Of a DNA stretch of 64,000 nt, positions 1 to 7,531 are shown in pieces. The notes under the pieces are model-generated. The model did no database searches. It worked only from the letters and a program-made list of their open reading frames with translations, and had not been told where the DNA came from. The DNA is from Cyanobacteria bacterium UBA6446. GTDB lineage: Bacteria > Cyanobacteriota > Vampirovibrionia > Gastranaerophilales > Gastranaerophilaceae. The translations under genes were made by a program, and so were the position numbers. Positions within the stretch are counted from its first letter, which is position 1. Every line of letters begins with the position of its first letter. The stretch is taken from contig DJOE01000009.1 in the NCBI GenBank assembly GCA_002438405.1, positions 104,335-168,334 on the forward strand, read 5' to 3'.

Positions 1-399
1 GGTGGCAATGAGCCTGAAATCGGTCAATTTATGACTGCGTGTTTGAATTTCAGAGATAAATATGCTGATGTTCTGAAACGAGGTTCTTATATTGTTTTAG
101 ATAAGAAAAAAGACCCTCAAGATAAAGTTATTGCATTTGCTCGTCATAGACACGGCAAGACGTTACTTGTAATTGCAAATAAAAATGTCGATCGTCACAC
201 AGCTTGCAAAGTTGAAGTTCCAACATTGAAAGCAAACCAAAAACTAGAAAATTTACTTCCATCTTATGGAGAAGAAAGTAAATTCCAAGTTTCACAAGGT
301 GAAATTGCCGTAGATTTAGGCCCAGGGAGAATTCACGTATTTGAAATTGATACTCCATATATCGAATCTTATACAAAGAAAGTTTATAAACAGCATTAA
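1..399 (+). CDS. C-terminal end of an alpha-amylase-like glycoside hydrolase (5' truncated by window)
   Basis: The reading frame is open from base 1, so this is the last 132 codons of a longer gene that begins before the window; an ATG at 31 is internal. The visible part reads like the small beta-sandwich C-terminal domain of GH13 amylases. A helical stretch (FRDKYADVLKRGSY) is followed by a strand pattern VIAFARHRHGKTLLVIANK and a closing GPGRIHVFEI, matching the family order 'conduct of residual chain, VxAFxR, LVVxNxS, LxPxxxxVFE'. No catalytic residues are in view, so the enzyme class is inferred from this domain alone. A strong hairpin follows directly, closing the transcript. Other sugar-active enzymes with the same C-terminal domain are possible. 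Confidence 0.5.
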   Translation, partial: GGNEPEIGQFMTACLNFRDKYADVLKRGSYIVLDKKKDPQDKVIAFARHRHGKTLLVIANKNVDRHTACKVEVPTLKANQKLENLLPSYGEESKFQVSQGEIAVDLGPGRIHVFEIDTPYIESYTKKVYKQH

Positions 400-435
400 A
401 CTAAATATACAAAATATCATTAAGAGAGATAGAAA

Positions 436-464
436 AAGCGCCAATTTTTATAAAATTGGCGCTT
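436..464. terminator. Bidirectional intrinsic terminator
   Basis: A perfect 13-bp inverted repeat (436-448 with 452-464) has a 3-base loop. It lies between two convergent genes, the amylase-like gene and leuC, with a T-tract on the minus side (A-run at 433-437). It probably ends both transcripts. Confidence 0.85.
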
Positions 465-489
465 CCTTTAAAATAAAAAATGTTTTTAA

Positions 490-1731
490 TTACTTGTCAG
501 AAATATATCCATTAATAGCCGAATACGCTGCAACATAGGGTGAAGATAAATAGATATAGCCTTTTGTATTTCCTAATCTCCCTTGAAAATTTCTATTTTG
601 TGTTGATAAGCAAACCTCATCATCTGCAAGAATACCGGCATGAATTCCTACGCAAGGTCCACACCCAGGAGGTAAAATAGTTGCATTAGCATCAATAAAT
701 GTTTCAAGTAATCCTTCTTTGAGAGCTTGTTTGTAAATATCTCGTGAAGCTGGGCAAATTAACATTCTAACTCCATCATGAACTTTCTTACCTTTTAAAA
801 TATTTGCAACTGTTCTCATATCTTCAATTCTGCCGTTTGTACATGTTCCAACATAAACTTGATTAACTTTTACGTCATTTAAATCTTTTGCAAGTTTGGT
901 ATTGTCAACGGTGTGCGGACAAGATACTGTGTGATCAATGGTTGAAGCATCTATTTCAATAACCCTTTCATAAATTGCGTCTTCATCTGGTTTAATTTCT
1001 TTGAATTTATCTTCTCTGCCACGAGATTTTAGATATTCTTTAGTCTTTTCATCTGGCACAAAAAGTCCACATTTAGCACCCGCTTCAACAGCCATATTTG
1101 CAAGGGTGAAACGTTCTGCCATGCACATATTGTCGATTGTATTACCGCAAAATTCTAGGGCTTTATATGTTGCTCCATCTGCTCCAATCATACCAATTAA
1201 GTGAAGCATCAAATCTTTGGAACAAATTCCTTCTTTGAATTTCCCGTTAACAACGATTTTGAATGTTTGTGGAACTTTTAACCACGTTTTGCCTAAAGCC
1301 ATTGCAACAGCCACATCAGTAGAACCCATACCTGTTGCAAAAGCTCCTAAAGCTCCGGAAGTACAAGTATGAGAATCTGCACCAACAAGAATTTCTGTAG
1401 GGTTTACAAATGTTTCGACTAATCTTTGATGGCAAACACCACTTCCTACTTCTGATAATACAGCTCCATAATCTCTTGCGAAATCTCTTAGAACTGTGTG
1501 CATGTTGGATAATTCTTTTTTCGGGCTAGGTGATGCATGGTCAATGAAAAGAATTGTTCTTTTAGGGTTGTTTAATTTGTCTTTCCCTAGTTTTTTGAAT
1601 TCTTGAACGGTAAGAGGACCTGTACCATCTTGAACTGCACAAACATCAACATTTGCAATTACTAGCTCTCCTGCTTTAACGCTATGGTCAGCATGGTTAG
1701 ATATAATTTTTTCAACTAAAGTTTGTCCCAT
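490..1731 (-). CDS. leuC: 3-isopropylmalate dehydratase large subunit
   Basis: Isomerises 2- to 3-isopropylmalate in leucine synthesis, with LeuD as the small subunit, using a [4Fe-4S] cluster. At 413 residues it belongs to the shorter LeuC/HacA-type group. The cluster cysteines are visible in VGTCTNGR (about residue 295) and PPGCGPCVG (about 357, two Cys), and the active-site pattern GADSHTCTSGALGAFATGMG lies near residue 117. The start is supported by an AGGAG site 9-10 bases upstream. No leuD follows: a terminator comes immediately after the stop. LeuD must therefore be elsewhere, unless this is a homoaconitase-type paralogue, which sequence reading alone cannot exclude. Confidence 0.88.
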   Translation of the reverse strand: MGQTLVEKIISNHADHSVKAGELVIANVDVCAVQDGTGPLTVQEFKKLGKDKLNNPKRTILFIDHASPSPKKELSNMHTVLRDFARDYGAVLSEVGSGVCHQRLVETFVNPTEILVGADSHTCTSGALGAFATGMGSTDVAVAMALGKTWLKVPQTFKIVVNGKFKEGICSKDLMLHLIGMIGADGATYKALEFCGNTIDNMCMAERFTLANMAVEAGAKCGLFVPDEKTKEYLKSRGREDKFKEIKPDEDAIYERVIEIDASTIDHTVSCPHTVDNTKLAKDLNDVKVNQVYVGTCTNGRIEDMRTVANILKGKKVHDGVRMLICPASRDIYKQALKEGLLETFIDANATILPPGCGPCVGIHAGILADDEVCLSTQNRNFQGRLGNTKGYIYLSSPYVAAYSAINGYISDK

Positions 1732-2068
1732 ATTTTAAAACTCCTATTTTTCTTTATAATAGCACAAAGAAGTCTATAGGTTTATAAGAGATTTTAAGTT
1801 CAAGATTACGACGTCGCTATTACCAGTTGTACTCTGTTCTGATCAAAAAAAAACGACTGTTTTACGAGTCGTTGAAAATCAATAGGAAAAAGGGAAAGGA
1901 AATTTTATTATTTTTTTTGTTTATTGTTTGTCTTGTTTGTTATTTTTTTTATTTTCCCTCGCCATTTTTAAGGGAGAGGGTTAGGGTGAGGGTTTCACCC
2001 AATTTGAAGATTATTCATTTGTCTATCAAATCTCAAAGTCATTGGTAGCATAGCTACGTGCGTAGCAC
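1732..2068. other. Gene-free gap with dispersed repeats
   Basis: The leuC promoter side holds several short sequences that recur elsewhere in the window: 1771-1790 (resembles 19638-19657 inverted), 1798-1816 (inverted copy at 19300-19317), 1969-1994 (a CCCTCACCCTAACCCTCTCCC-type repeat) and 2041-2070. A 73-codon open frame at 1827-2048 has no ribosome site, is made of these repeats and is not called a gene. Confidence 0.7.
1969..1994 (-). repeat. Copy of the CCCTCACCCT-ACCCTCTCCC dispersed repeat
   Basis: On the minus strand this reads AACCCTCACCCTAACCCTCT followed by CCCTTA. Related copies lie at 19519-19544 (one base differs over most of it) and 51367-51387 (diverged). All are intergenic. 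Confidence 0.75.
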
Positions 2069-2070
2069 CT
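2041..2070 (+). repeat. Dispersed repeat containing the core GCTACGCACGTAG
   Basis: The reverse complement, AGGTGCTACGCACGTAGCTA then TGCTACCAAT, matches 57844-57872, which lies inside a prepilin gene, and a diverged copy at 13038-13062. The repeat touches the stop codon of the neighbouring gene (stop at 2069-2071). Confidence 0.75.
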
Positions 2071-3136
2071 AGGCATTGAATGTTTTGAAACTTGATTCTA
2101 CGTTCTTTGAAATTACTTTCTTAACTGCATCGATTTCTGTTGAAATTGCGTTTTCTTCGGTATCTAATTGTTTCAATTTCAATTCTAAGTTCTTATCTTG
2201 AGCTTGAATGATTTCGATTTTTGAGTTAATTTCTTGTATTTCTTTATCGTATTGGTTTTTGTTGTAATTGTATTGGTTCATTGCATCGTTATATGCATTG
2301 TCATCACAAGTTGTTGTTGCTGTTAATGTATATTCTGTTCCAATTTCATTACCATTTTTATCTGTTTTGATTGTTCCATCTGCATTCTTTTCATATACAA
2401 AAATGCTGATATAACGTCCTGATGTATCTTGTTCAACTCTTGCTGTTGCATTTTTGATTTCTCTTGTTTCGGTTGTTTGACCATATACATAAGAAGTTAT
2501 GCTTGAGATTGATGAACCTGTTTTTTCGCTATAATCAGCGTTTTCAATTTGGCTCTTGCGGTAGAACACCGGTTCATAAGTTCCGGTTGTTGAATTCTTT
2601 TGGTATCTTACGAACCAATCATCTTCTTTGTATTTATCTTGTAATTTTTGCAAGTATTGTTGTTCAATTGCTAATGTGTTTTCTAATAATTTTGAATCTG
2701 TTATTGTTGATAAGTATGGGTCTTTAGCAATTGATGCTGTGTCTTTTGAACCTAATGTTCTTAATGGAGTTGAACCTACGAAATATTCGTTTGTATCGTC
2801 ATTGCTTTTTCTGCTTACGATTACGTTACCATTTGATACAACTGAATCTTCTAATGTTGATTGAGTATAATTTAAGATATAGTAACCATTTTTTTGTGCA
2901 ATTAAACTATTGATTGTATTTGTTTCTGCTCCATCTGTGAATGTATAACTTGTTTTTGTGTAATCTTGGCTTGAAGGCGGAGTTGGGACAGTCAAGTTAG
3001 TCAATTGACTGTAATAGTTTGCTGATTCGTTGGACAACGTTGTTCTTTGTTGGTTAATTTGTTGTCCTTCGTACTCAACATTGGTTTTTCGCGCTGTCAA
3101 GCTTAAGAATCTAGCTTGTGATGCACTCATTCCCAT
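2069..3136 (-). CDS. MGMSASQARF family protein of unknown function
   Basis: 355 residues. No function is recognised. The N-terminus (MGMSASQARFLSLTARK followed by NVEYEGQQINQQRTTLS) recurs almost unchanged, even at DNA level, in the truncated gene at 63942. This marks a paralogous family with a conserved head and variable body. There is no signal peptide. The middle is rich in Asn, Thr, Ser and Tyr. The last 90 residues, from about 265, are Gln/Lys/Glu-rich with heptad-like spacing and probably form a coiled coil. Long helical ends around a beta-rich centre recall secreted filament or translocator proteins, but that is only an analogy. Start: GAAAGGAAAG lies just upstream of the ATG. Confidence 0.8.
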   Translation of the reverse strand: MGMSASQARFLSLTARKTNVEYEGQQINQQRTTLSNESANYYSQLTNLTVPTPPSSQDYTKTSYTFTDGAETNTINSLIAQKNGYYILNYTQSTLEDSVVSNGNVIVSRKSNDDTNEYFVGSTPLRTLGSKDTASIAKDPYLSTITDSKLLENTLAIEQQYLQKLQDKYKEDDWFVRYQKNSTTGTYEPVFYRKSQIENADYSEKTGSSISSITSYVYGQTTETREIKNATARVEQDTSGRYISIFVYEKNADGTIKTDKNGNEIGTEYTLTATTTCDDNAYNDAMNQYNYNKNQYDKEIQEINSKIEIIQAQDKNLELKLKQLDTEENAISTEIDAVKKVISKNVESSFKTFNA

Positions 3137-3220
3137 GACTGTCTTTCCTTTCTTCTTGTGTTTCCTATATTCTTCATGTCGGCAACCATGGGGGATTACT
3201 TTAATTTTTTATTCTGTTTT

Positions 3221-3237
3221 TGTTACATTTTGTAACA
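3221..3237. promoter_or_regulatory. 17-bp perfect palindrome, possible operator
   Basis: TGTTACATTTTGTAACA is a 7-bp inverted repeat with a 3-base centre, 85 bp before the start of the MGMSASQARF gene. On the minus strand it directly follows a TTTACA that could be a -35 box. Its size and symmetry suit a dimeric repressor. No -10 box of quality was found. Confidence 0.4.
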
Positions 3238-3340
3238 TGTAAAGATGTGAAAAGGGGGAAATGCCTTGACTAGTGTTGGGTTTGCACCTCGCCCTTACTT
3301 TCTTACACATAGGGACGAGGAAAGTTCGCTCAATAACTTG

Positions 3341-4654
3341 CTATGTGTGTAGATCAAGAACTTGTTTTAATTCATTTATAACAACATCTAATGCACCTTG
3401 TTGGTCAGCAAAAATTGTTTCACAATCTTTGCAAGCTTGGTTGTAAAAATCTTTATCTGACAGCAATTTTTCAACATAATCAGAAAATTCTTTTTGGGTT
3501 TTAACAATTTTACCCGCATTAGAACGAGATAATAACCAATAAATATCTCTAAAATTATGAATTGATGGTCCTGTTATTGTCGGTTTTGAATAAACAGTTG
3601 CTTCTAATGGGTTGTGACCGCCTGTTTTGTTGAAACTTCCGCCAATAAATGCGAATGAGCATATTGAATACATTTTACTAAGTTCACCCATTGTGTCTAG
3701 CAAAATTACATCATGGTCTTTAAAAGTATCTCCTTTAGAGCGAAGTCCATAATTCAAGTTCATAGAATTTATAATATCAATAATTTTTGGTAATCTTTGA
3801 ATGTGACGAGGCACTAGCAAAAGTTTGATATCAGGATATTTAGCCAATTTTTCCTTAAATATTTCAAGAACGATTTCATCTTCTCCTTTATGAGTACTTC
3901 CGGCAATAATAACTCTATGACCGGTTTGCCCCATATCAATTACTTCGTCAGACTTTTTAACATCAAATTTCAAATTTTTCATAACAAATGTTCTATCTGT
4001 CGGAGCTCCAATTGATATAAGTTTTTTCATATCAATATCACTTTGAGTAAGAATTTTTGTATATTTAGATAAAACATGAGTGAAAAATACTTTTAATAAT
4101 CTATATAAAGAATAAGTTGAATCAGACATTCTGCCATTAATACAATATAATTTTATCCCCCTCCTATTACAGAAAGAAGAGAATGTTGGCCATAATTCTG
4201 TTTCAGCAATCAACACAACTGTTGGTCTAACTTTTGATAAAAACGAATTTACACAATATGGAATATCAAAAGGGAAATAAGTAATAAAATCTGCCACATT
4301 TGAAAATTTCTTTAATGCAATTTCTTGACCTGTTTTAGTTCCTGTCGTTACAACTATTTTATAATCAGGAAAAACTTCTTTTGTCTTTTTGATTAAGTTT
4401 TCCAAAGCAATAACTTCTCCTACAGAAACACCGTGGAACATGATAACTTTGTCACCTAATTCCGGATTTTTAAAGAATCCCATTTTCTCTCGCCAACCAT
4501 ATAAGAATTTACCATTGAAAACTCTGACAATGTAATAAAAAGGAAATAGGATTATAAATACAATGGTCGAAACCAATCCGTAAAGGAAAAGTTCGCTGAA
4601 CATTGAAATTACAATCAATACTAATAAAATTAAAATAATAGAATATATAACCAT
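3341..4654 (-). CDS. waaA: 3-deoxy-D-manno-octulosonic acid (Kdo) transferase
   Basis: Adds Kdo to lipid A precursor at the cytoplasmic membrane, so the cell makes lipopolysaccharide. 437 residues, GT30 layout: an N-terminal membrane anchor (residues 1-45, hydrophobic), HGVSVGE near residue 75, the family signature ETELWP near 152, NGRMSD near 173, and the C-terminal sugar-nucleotide half with AGSTHKGEDE near 251 and GHNPLEA near 345. The chosen ATG lies 9 bases after a TATAAT box (4664-4669, minus), giving almost no leader. An ATG 17 codons in (MFSELF) is an alternative. It is divergent from folK with 69 bp between them. Confidence 0.92.
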   Translation of the reverse strand: MVIYSIILILLVLIVISMFSELFLYGLVSTIVFIILFPFYYIVRVFNGKFLYGWREKMGFFKNPELGDKVIMFHGVSVGEVIALENLIKKTKEVFPDYKIVVTTGTKTGQEIALKKFSNVADFITYFPFDIPYCVNSFLSKVRPTVVLIAETELWPTFSSFCNRRGIKLYCINGRMSDSTYSLYRLLKVFFTHVLSKYTKILTQSDIDMKKLISIGAPTDRTFVMKNLKFDVKKSDEVIDMGQTGHRVIIAGSTHKGEDEIVLEIFKEKLAKYPDIKLLLVPRHIQRLPKIIDIINSMNLNYGLRSKGDTFKDHDVILLDTMGELSKMYSICSFAFIGGSFNKTGGHNPLEATVYSKPTITGPSIHNFRDIYWLLSRSNAGKIVKTQKEFSDYVEKLLSDKDFYNQACKDCETIFADQQGALDVVINELKQVLDLHT

Positions 4655-4663
4655 AATAAATTA

Positions 4664-4723
4664 ATTATACATCAAATAGCATAACATGTTGACAATATAT
4701 ACAAAAATTTATAAAATCAAAAT
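4664..4723. promoter_or_regulatory. Divergent waaA/folK promoter region; folK promoter appears leaderless
   Basis: Plus strand: TTGACA (4689-4694), 17-bp spacer, TAAAAT (4712-4717), then six bases and the folK ATG at 4724. With a normal 6-7 bp discriminator the mRNA would begin at the ATG. No Shine-Dalgarno is present. Minus strand: TATAAT (4669 to 4664) nine bases before the waaA ATG. Confidence 0.75.
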
Positions 4724-5230
4724 ATGGCAATTGCATATTTAAGTTTAGGTTCAAATAAAGGTGATAGAATCGGCTATGTACAACAAGCGGCAAGCTTGTT
4801 AGGAATGGACGAAAAGATTACTATTGTCAGAACATCGGCATTCTATGAATCTGAACCTTGGAATATGAATACGAAAAACTGGTTTGTTAATGCTGTTGTT
4901 GAAATTAAGACACAATATTCTCCACAAGAATTGCTTGCAGCATGCCAAAGAGTTGAGCGACAATTGGGCAGAACTCCTATAGAAAAAGGACAGTATCAAG
5001 ATAGAACAATAGATATTGATATTCTTTTTTATAACAAGGAAATTATTAATGAGGAAAATTTAACAATACCCCATAAATATGTTCATTTGAGAGCATTTAC
5101 ACTTGTTCCTATGATGGAATTGAATTCAGATTTTGTACACCCAGTGTTACATAAAACAATTGAAGAAATGCACAATGACCTTGAAAACCCTGAAATGGTA
5201 TTTTTGTATGGTACAAGAGTCGATTTCTAA
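4724..5230 (+). CDS. folK: 6-hydroxymethyl-7,8-dihydropterin pyrophosphokinase (HPPK)
   Basis: Transfers pyrophosphate from ATP to 6-hydroxymethyl-dihydropterin in folate synthesis. 168 residues, a normal length. LSLGSNKGDR is at the N-terminus, YESEPW near residue 44, and the metal/ATP signature DRTIDIDILFY near 94-104, with GR..PIEKG just before it. The start lies directly on a consensus promoter and lacks a ribosome site. The downstream flavoprotein gene overlaps its last 23 bases. No folP or folB is adjacent in the window. Confidence 0.93.
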   Translation: MAIAYLSLGSNKGDRIGYVQQAASLLGMDEKITIVRTSAFYESEPWNMNTKNWFVNAVVEIKTQYSPQELLAACQRVERQLGRTPIEKGQYQDRTIDIDILFYNKEIINEENLTIPHKYVHLRAFTLVPMMELNSDFVHPVLHKTIEEMHNDLENPEMVFLYGTRVDF

Positions 5231-6383
5231 TAAATCAGTTGCAATAATTGGATCTGGACCTGCAGGGTGTGTTTGTGCAAAATTTCTAAAAGACAGCGGT
5301 TTTTGTCCTACAATTTTTGACAAGGGCAAATATTTGAGAACAATTTTACCCACAGGGGGCGGAAGATGTAACCTTGCAAATGCAGAATTTGATTTCAAAA
5401 ATTTGACCCAAAATTACCCTCGAGGGGAAAAATTTTTGTATTCTGTTTTTTCTAAATTCGGTACAGAAGATACTATTCAATTTTTCAAACAAATAGGAGT
5501 TGAAACCTACATTCAAGAAGATAACAGAATTTTCCCAAAATCTAATTCTGCAAAAGATGTTCAAGAAAAATTGTTAAAAACGTTAAAAGGGTGCAATTTT
5601 ATATCCGAAAAAGTTTTATCCATTGAAAAGTTCGACAATTGCTACAAAATTACAACAAACAAAAGTTCTTACGCTTTTGATGTTGTAATTGTTTCAACCG
5701 GAGGACATGGTGATTTCAATATCTTCAACAAGCTTGATTTAAAAATCAATCCCCCAACGCAAGCACTTGTCGGGCTTGTGACAAAAGAAGATTTCTCAAA
5801 AATTTCCGGAGTTTCAATAAAAAATATAAAAATTTGCGGTAAAGAATTAAAAAATTTAGAAAATGGGGATATTATTTTTACTCACAAAGGAATTTCAGGT
5901 CCATTAATATATAAAATTTCATCAATTTTTGCAAGAAAAGGAATGCCTTATAAATTAGTATTTCAGTTGGTAAAAAATTTTGACTTCCAGACAGAATTAA
6001 ACAAAAATTCGCACAAAGAAATAAAAAACTTGATTGGTCAATTTGTTCCAAAATCGTTTGCAGAATTTGTTTTAGAAGATTTAAATATTGAAAAAGACAC
6101 TCCTTGTCACAAAATTACAGCTAAACTAAGGGATAAAATATATAATAAATTAACCGCTTTTGAAGTAACGGTTATCTCAAAAGTTCCAGATGGAGAAGTT
6201 GTGACTTGTGGCGGAATTGACTTAAAAGAAGTAAATTCAAAAACAATGGAATCAAAGAAATATCCAAACCTATATTTTTGCGGAGAGGTTTTGGATATTG
6301 ATGGATTTTGCGGAGGATTTAACTTGCAAAACTGTTGGTCAACAGCATTTGTTGTTGCTCAAAGTGTTTGTACTAAATTTTAA
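5208..6383 (+). CDS. HI0933/YhiN-family FAD-dependent oxidoreductase
   Basis: 391 residues from the ATG at 5208, which overlaps folK by 23 bases. A start at 5133 in the same frame would add 25 residues that belong to folK in another frame. The Rossmann FAD site VAIIGSGPAGCVCA is at the N-terminus, followed by the family signature GGGRCNLAN. The C-terminus has the matching VTCGGIDLKEV, LYFCGEVLDIDGFCGGFNLQ and NCWSTAFVVAQS motifs. Substrate is unknown for this family (aminoacetone oxidase-like and BaiN-like members have been named). It is translationally coupled to folK. Its 3' end overlaps the convergent prepilin gene by 11 bp. Confidence 0.88.
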   Translation: MVQESISNKSVAIIGSGPAGCVCAKFLKDSGFCPTIFDKGKYLRTILPTGGGRCNLANAEFDFKNLTQNYPRGEKFLYSVFSKFGTEDTIQFFKQIGVETYIQEDNRIFPKSNSAKDVQEKLLKTLKGCNFISEKVLSIEKFDNCYKITTNKSSYAFDVVIVSTGGHGDFNIFNKLDLKINPPTQALVGLVTKEDFSKISGVSIKNIKICGKELKNLENGDIIFTHKGISGPLIYKISSIFARKGMPYKLVFQLVKNFDFQTELNKNSHKEIKNLIGQFVPKSFAEFVLEDLNIEKDTPCHKITAKLRDKIYNKLTAFEVTVISKVPDGEVVTCGGIDLKEVNSKTMESKKYPNLYFCGEVLDIDGFCGGFNLQNCWSTAFVVAQSVCTKF

Positions 6384-7089
6384 GTGGATAATCTTTGGGA
6401 AATTTCCAATTATTCATCTGAATCAAAGCGGTACAATACGCAGGAGTATTTGTAGCATCTTTTCGACAACCGATTGAGGTATTATTTAACAACATTTCTC
6501 GCTTACCATTCCACCCCCATTTATATGGTTGAACTCCTTTAGAAAGATATTTGCATGCAGTACTAGTGCAGTCACCATTAAAAAAGTAAAAACCAAATGA
6601 CTTTATTCCTTGTTGAGCATCAATTGCAATTTTTCCATTTTTTTCAACCTCCTTATAATCAGAAGATTTTGGAAAGAAGTACCAACCAGTTCCAGCAATT
6701 GCAACCAAGCTACCATCAGGGAAATATACTTGAACACAACCATTTGTATTAGTGACAATTTTTTTTACATCAGATTTTATATAAGGAACTAGGTACTTTT
6801 CAATCCATGGTGTGGCTTTTGATTTGTTTGTTGCATTTCCATTTTCGTTTTCAATTAAACCGGAACCAAGTTCGTCCCAACCGTCCATATCCCCATAATC
6901 GTATTCTGCAACTCTCAAAGCTTGATTTACAGTTGTATAAAATTTCAATAGTCGAACCTCAATAGTACGCTTTCTATAATTTGAAGCCAGCGTTGGAATA
7001 GTTAATGCTGCAACAACACCAATAATTCCAAGAGTAATTAACATTTCTGCAAGAGTAAGACCCATTTTAAAATTTTTGCTCAAATTCAT
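6373..7089 (-). CDS. Prepilin-like protein, copy 1 of 4
   Basis: 238 residues with a type IV prepilin/pseudopilin head: a short basic leader ending KMG, then LTLAEMLITLGIIGVVAALT, the hydrophobic helix that anchors the subunit and packs the filament core. The predicted cut is after Gly9. The globular part has several Cys (around residues 117, 174, 179, 208, 219), which suggests disulfides and export. It ends with the motif C-x3-I-x2-NNWKFP that copies 3 and 4 share. The ribosome site GAGAGG fits the chosen start. Its own promoter (TTGACT, 16 bp, TAGACT) backs onto the divergent XRE gene. No pilus assembly genes are in the window, so the secretion or pilus machinery used is unknown. Confidence 0.85.
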   Translation of the reverse strand: MNLSKNFKMGLTLAEMLITLGIIGVVAALTIPTLASNYRKRTIEVRLLKFYTTVNQALRVAEYDYGDMDGWDELGSGLIENENGNATNKSKATPWIEKYLVPYIKSDVKKIVTNTNGCVQVYFPDGSLVAIAGTGWYFFPKSSDYKEVEKNGKIAIDAQQGIKSFGFYFFNGDCTSTACKYLSKGVQPYKWGWNGKREMLLNNTSIGCRKDATNTPAYCTALIQMNNWKFPKDYPLKI

Positions 7090-7132
7090 TTGTTAACCTC
7101 TCATTATGTAATTAATACTTCTCATTATGTTT

Positions 7133-7178
7133 AGTCTACTATATAGATTAAAAAAGTCAATATTGTAAAATACAAAGT
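7133..7178. promoter_or_regulatory. Back-to-back promoters of prepilin 1 and its XRE gene
   Basis: Minus: TTGACT (7160 to 7155), 16-bp spacer, TAGACT (7138 to 7133) for the prepilin. Plus: TAAAAT (7166-7171), seven bases before the XRE ATG. Exactly 5 bp separate the two boxes (7161-7165), the same as in pairs 2 and 3. Confidence 0.65.
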
Positions 7179-7388
7179 ATGTATAAAAAGGACTTGAGCG
7201 AAATAGGGAGCAATATTAGAGCGGAAAGAGCTAGAAAAGGTTATTCGCAAGAAAAACTTGCCGAACTTGCAAATACAACTCGTCGTTCAATCAGTATGAT
7301 TGAAACCGGACTGCAAAATCCTAAAATTCTCTTATTATTAGACATTGTGAACATTCTTGATATTGATATTAATAAAATTCTTAAATAA
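7179..7388 (+). CDS. Small XRE-family DNA-binding protein, paired with prepilin 1
   Basis: 69 residues, almost only a Cro/C1-type helix-turn-helix: IGSNIRAERARKGYSQEKLA, then RRSISMIETGLQNPK as the recognition region. There is no effector or dimerisation domain beyond the helical bundle. It has no Shine-Dalgarno; its ATG sits 7 bases after a -10 box, so the mRNA is probably leaderless. Its position, divergent from and touching the prepilin promoter, suggests that it controls the prepilin gene and itself. Confidence 0.88.
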   Translation: MYKKDLSEIGSNIRAERARKGYSQEKLAELANTTRRSISMIETGLQNPKILLLLDIVNILDIDINKILK

Positions 7389-7398
7389 CTTTAAAATC

Positions 7399-7531
7399 TT
7401 GTAATTATTTACCCCCGTAATATAATAAATATTGTACAAAGTTAGAGGGATCCACCTCGAGGGTAAATTTAATATATGAGGGTTTTCGTATATAAATAAA
7501 GTTTGCCCCTAAAAGGATAGAAAGAAGAAAA
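7399..7531 (+). promoter_or_regulatory. thrS promoter and ~100-nt leader
   Basis: TTGTAA (7399-7404), 16-bp spacer, TATAAT (7421-7426) predicts a start near 7433 and a leader of about 100 nt. The leader contains GAGG-6-CCTC (7446-7459) and a second weak stem around 7472-7498. A T-box consensus (AGGGTGG) is absent. The ribosome site is GAAAGAAG before 7532. Confidence 0.6.

Noticed and set aside
341..538. 65-codon frame across the end of the amylase-like gene
   Set aside because: Crosses a strong terminator hairpin and the leuC 3' end; no ribosome site.
1827..2048. 73-codon frame between leuC and the MGMSASQARF gene
   Set aside because: No ribosome site, built from T-runs and dispersed repeats, low-complexity product.
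3305..3330. GACGAGGAAAGTTCG resembling the P4 part of RNase P RNA
   Set aside because: The other universally conserved RNase P RNA segments are absent from the 200-bp gap.
5133..5207. Upstream start for the flavoprotein gene
   Set aside because: Would add 25 residues encoded inside folK before the Rossmann motif, beyond the family's usual N-terminus.
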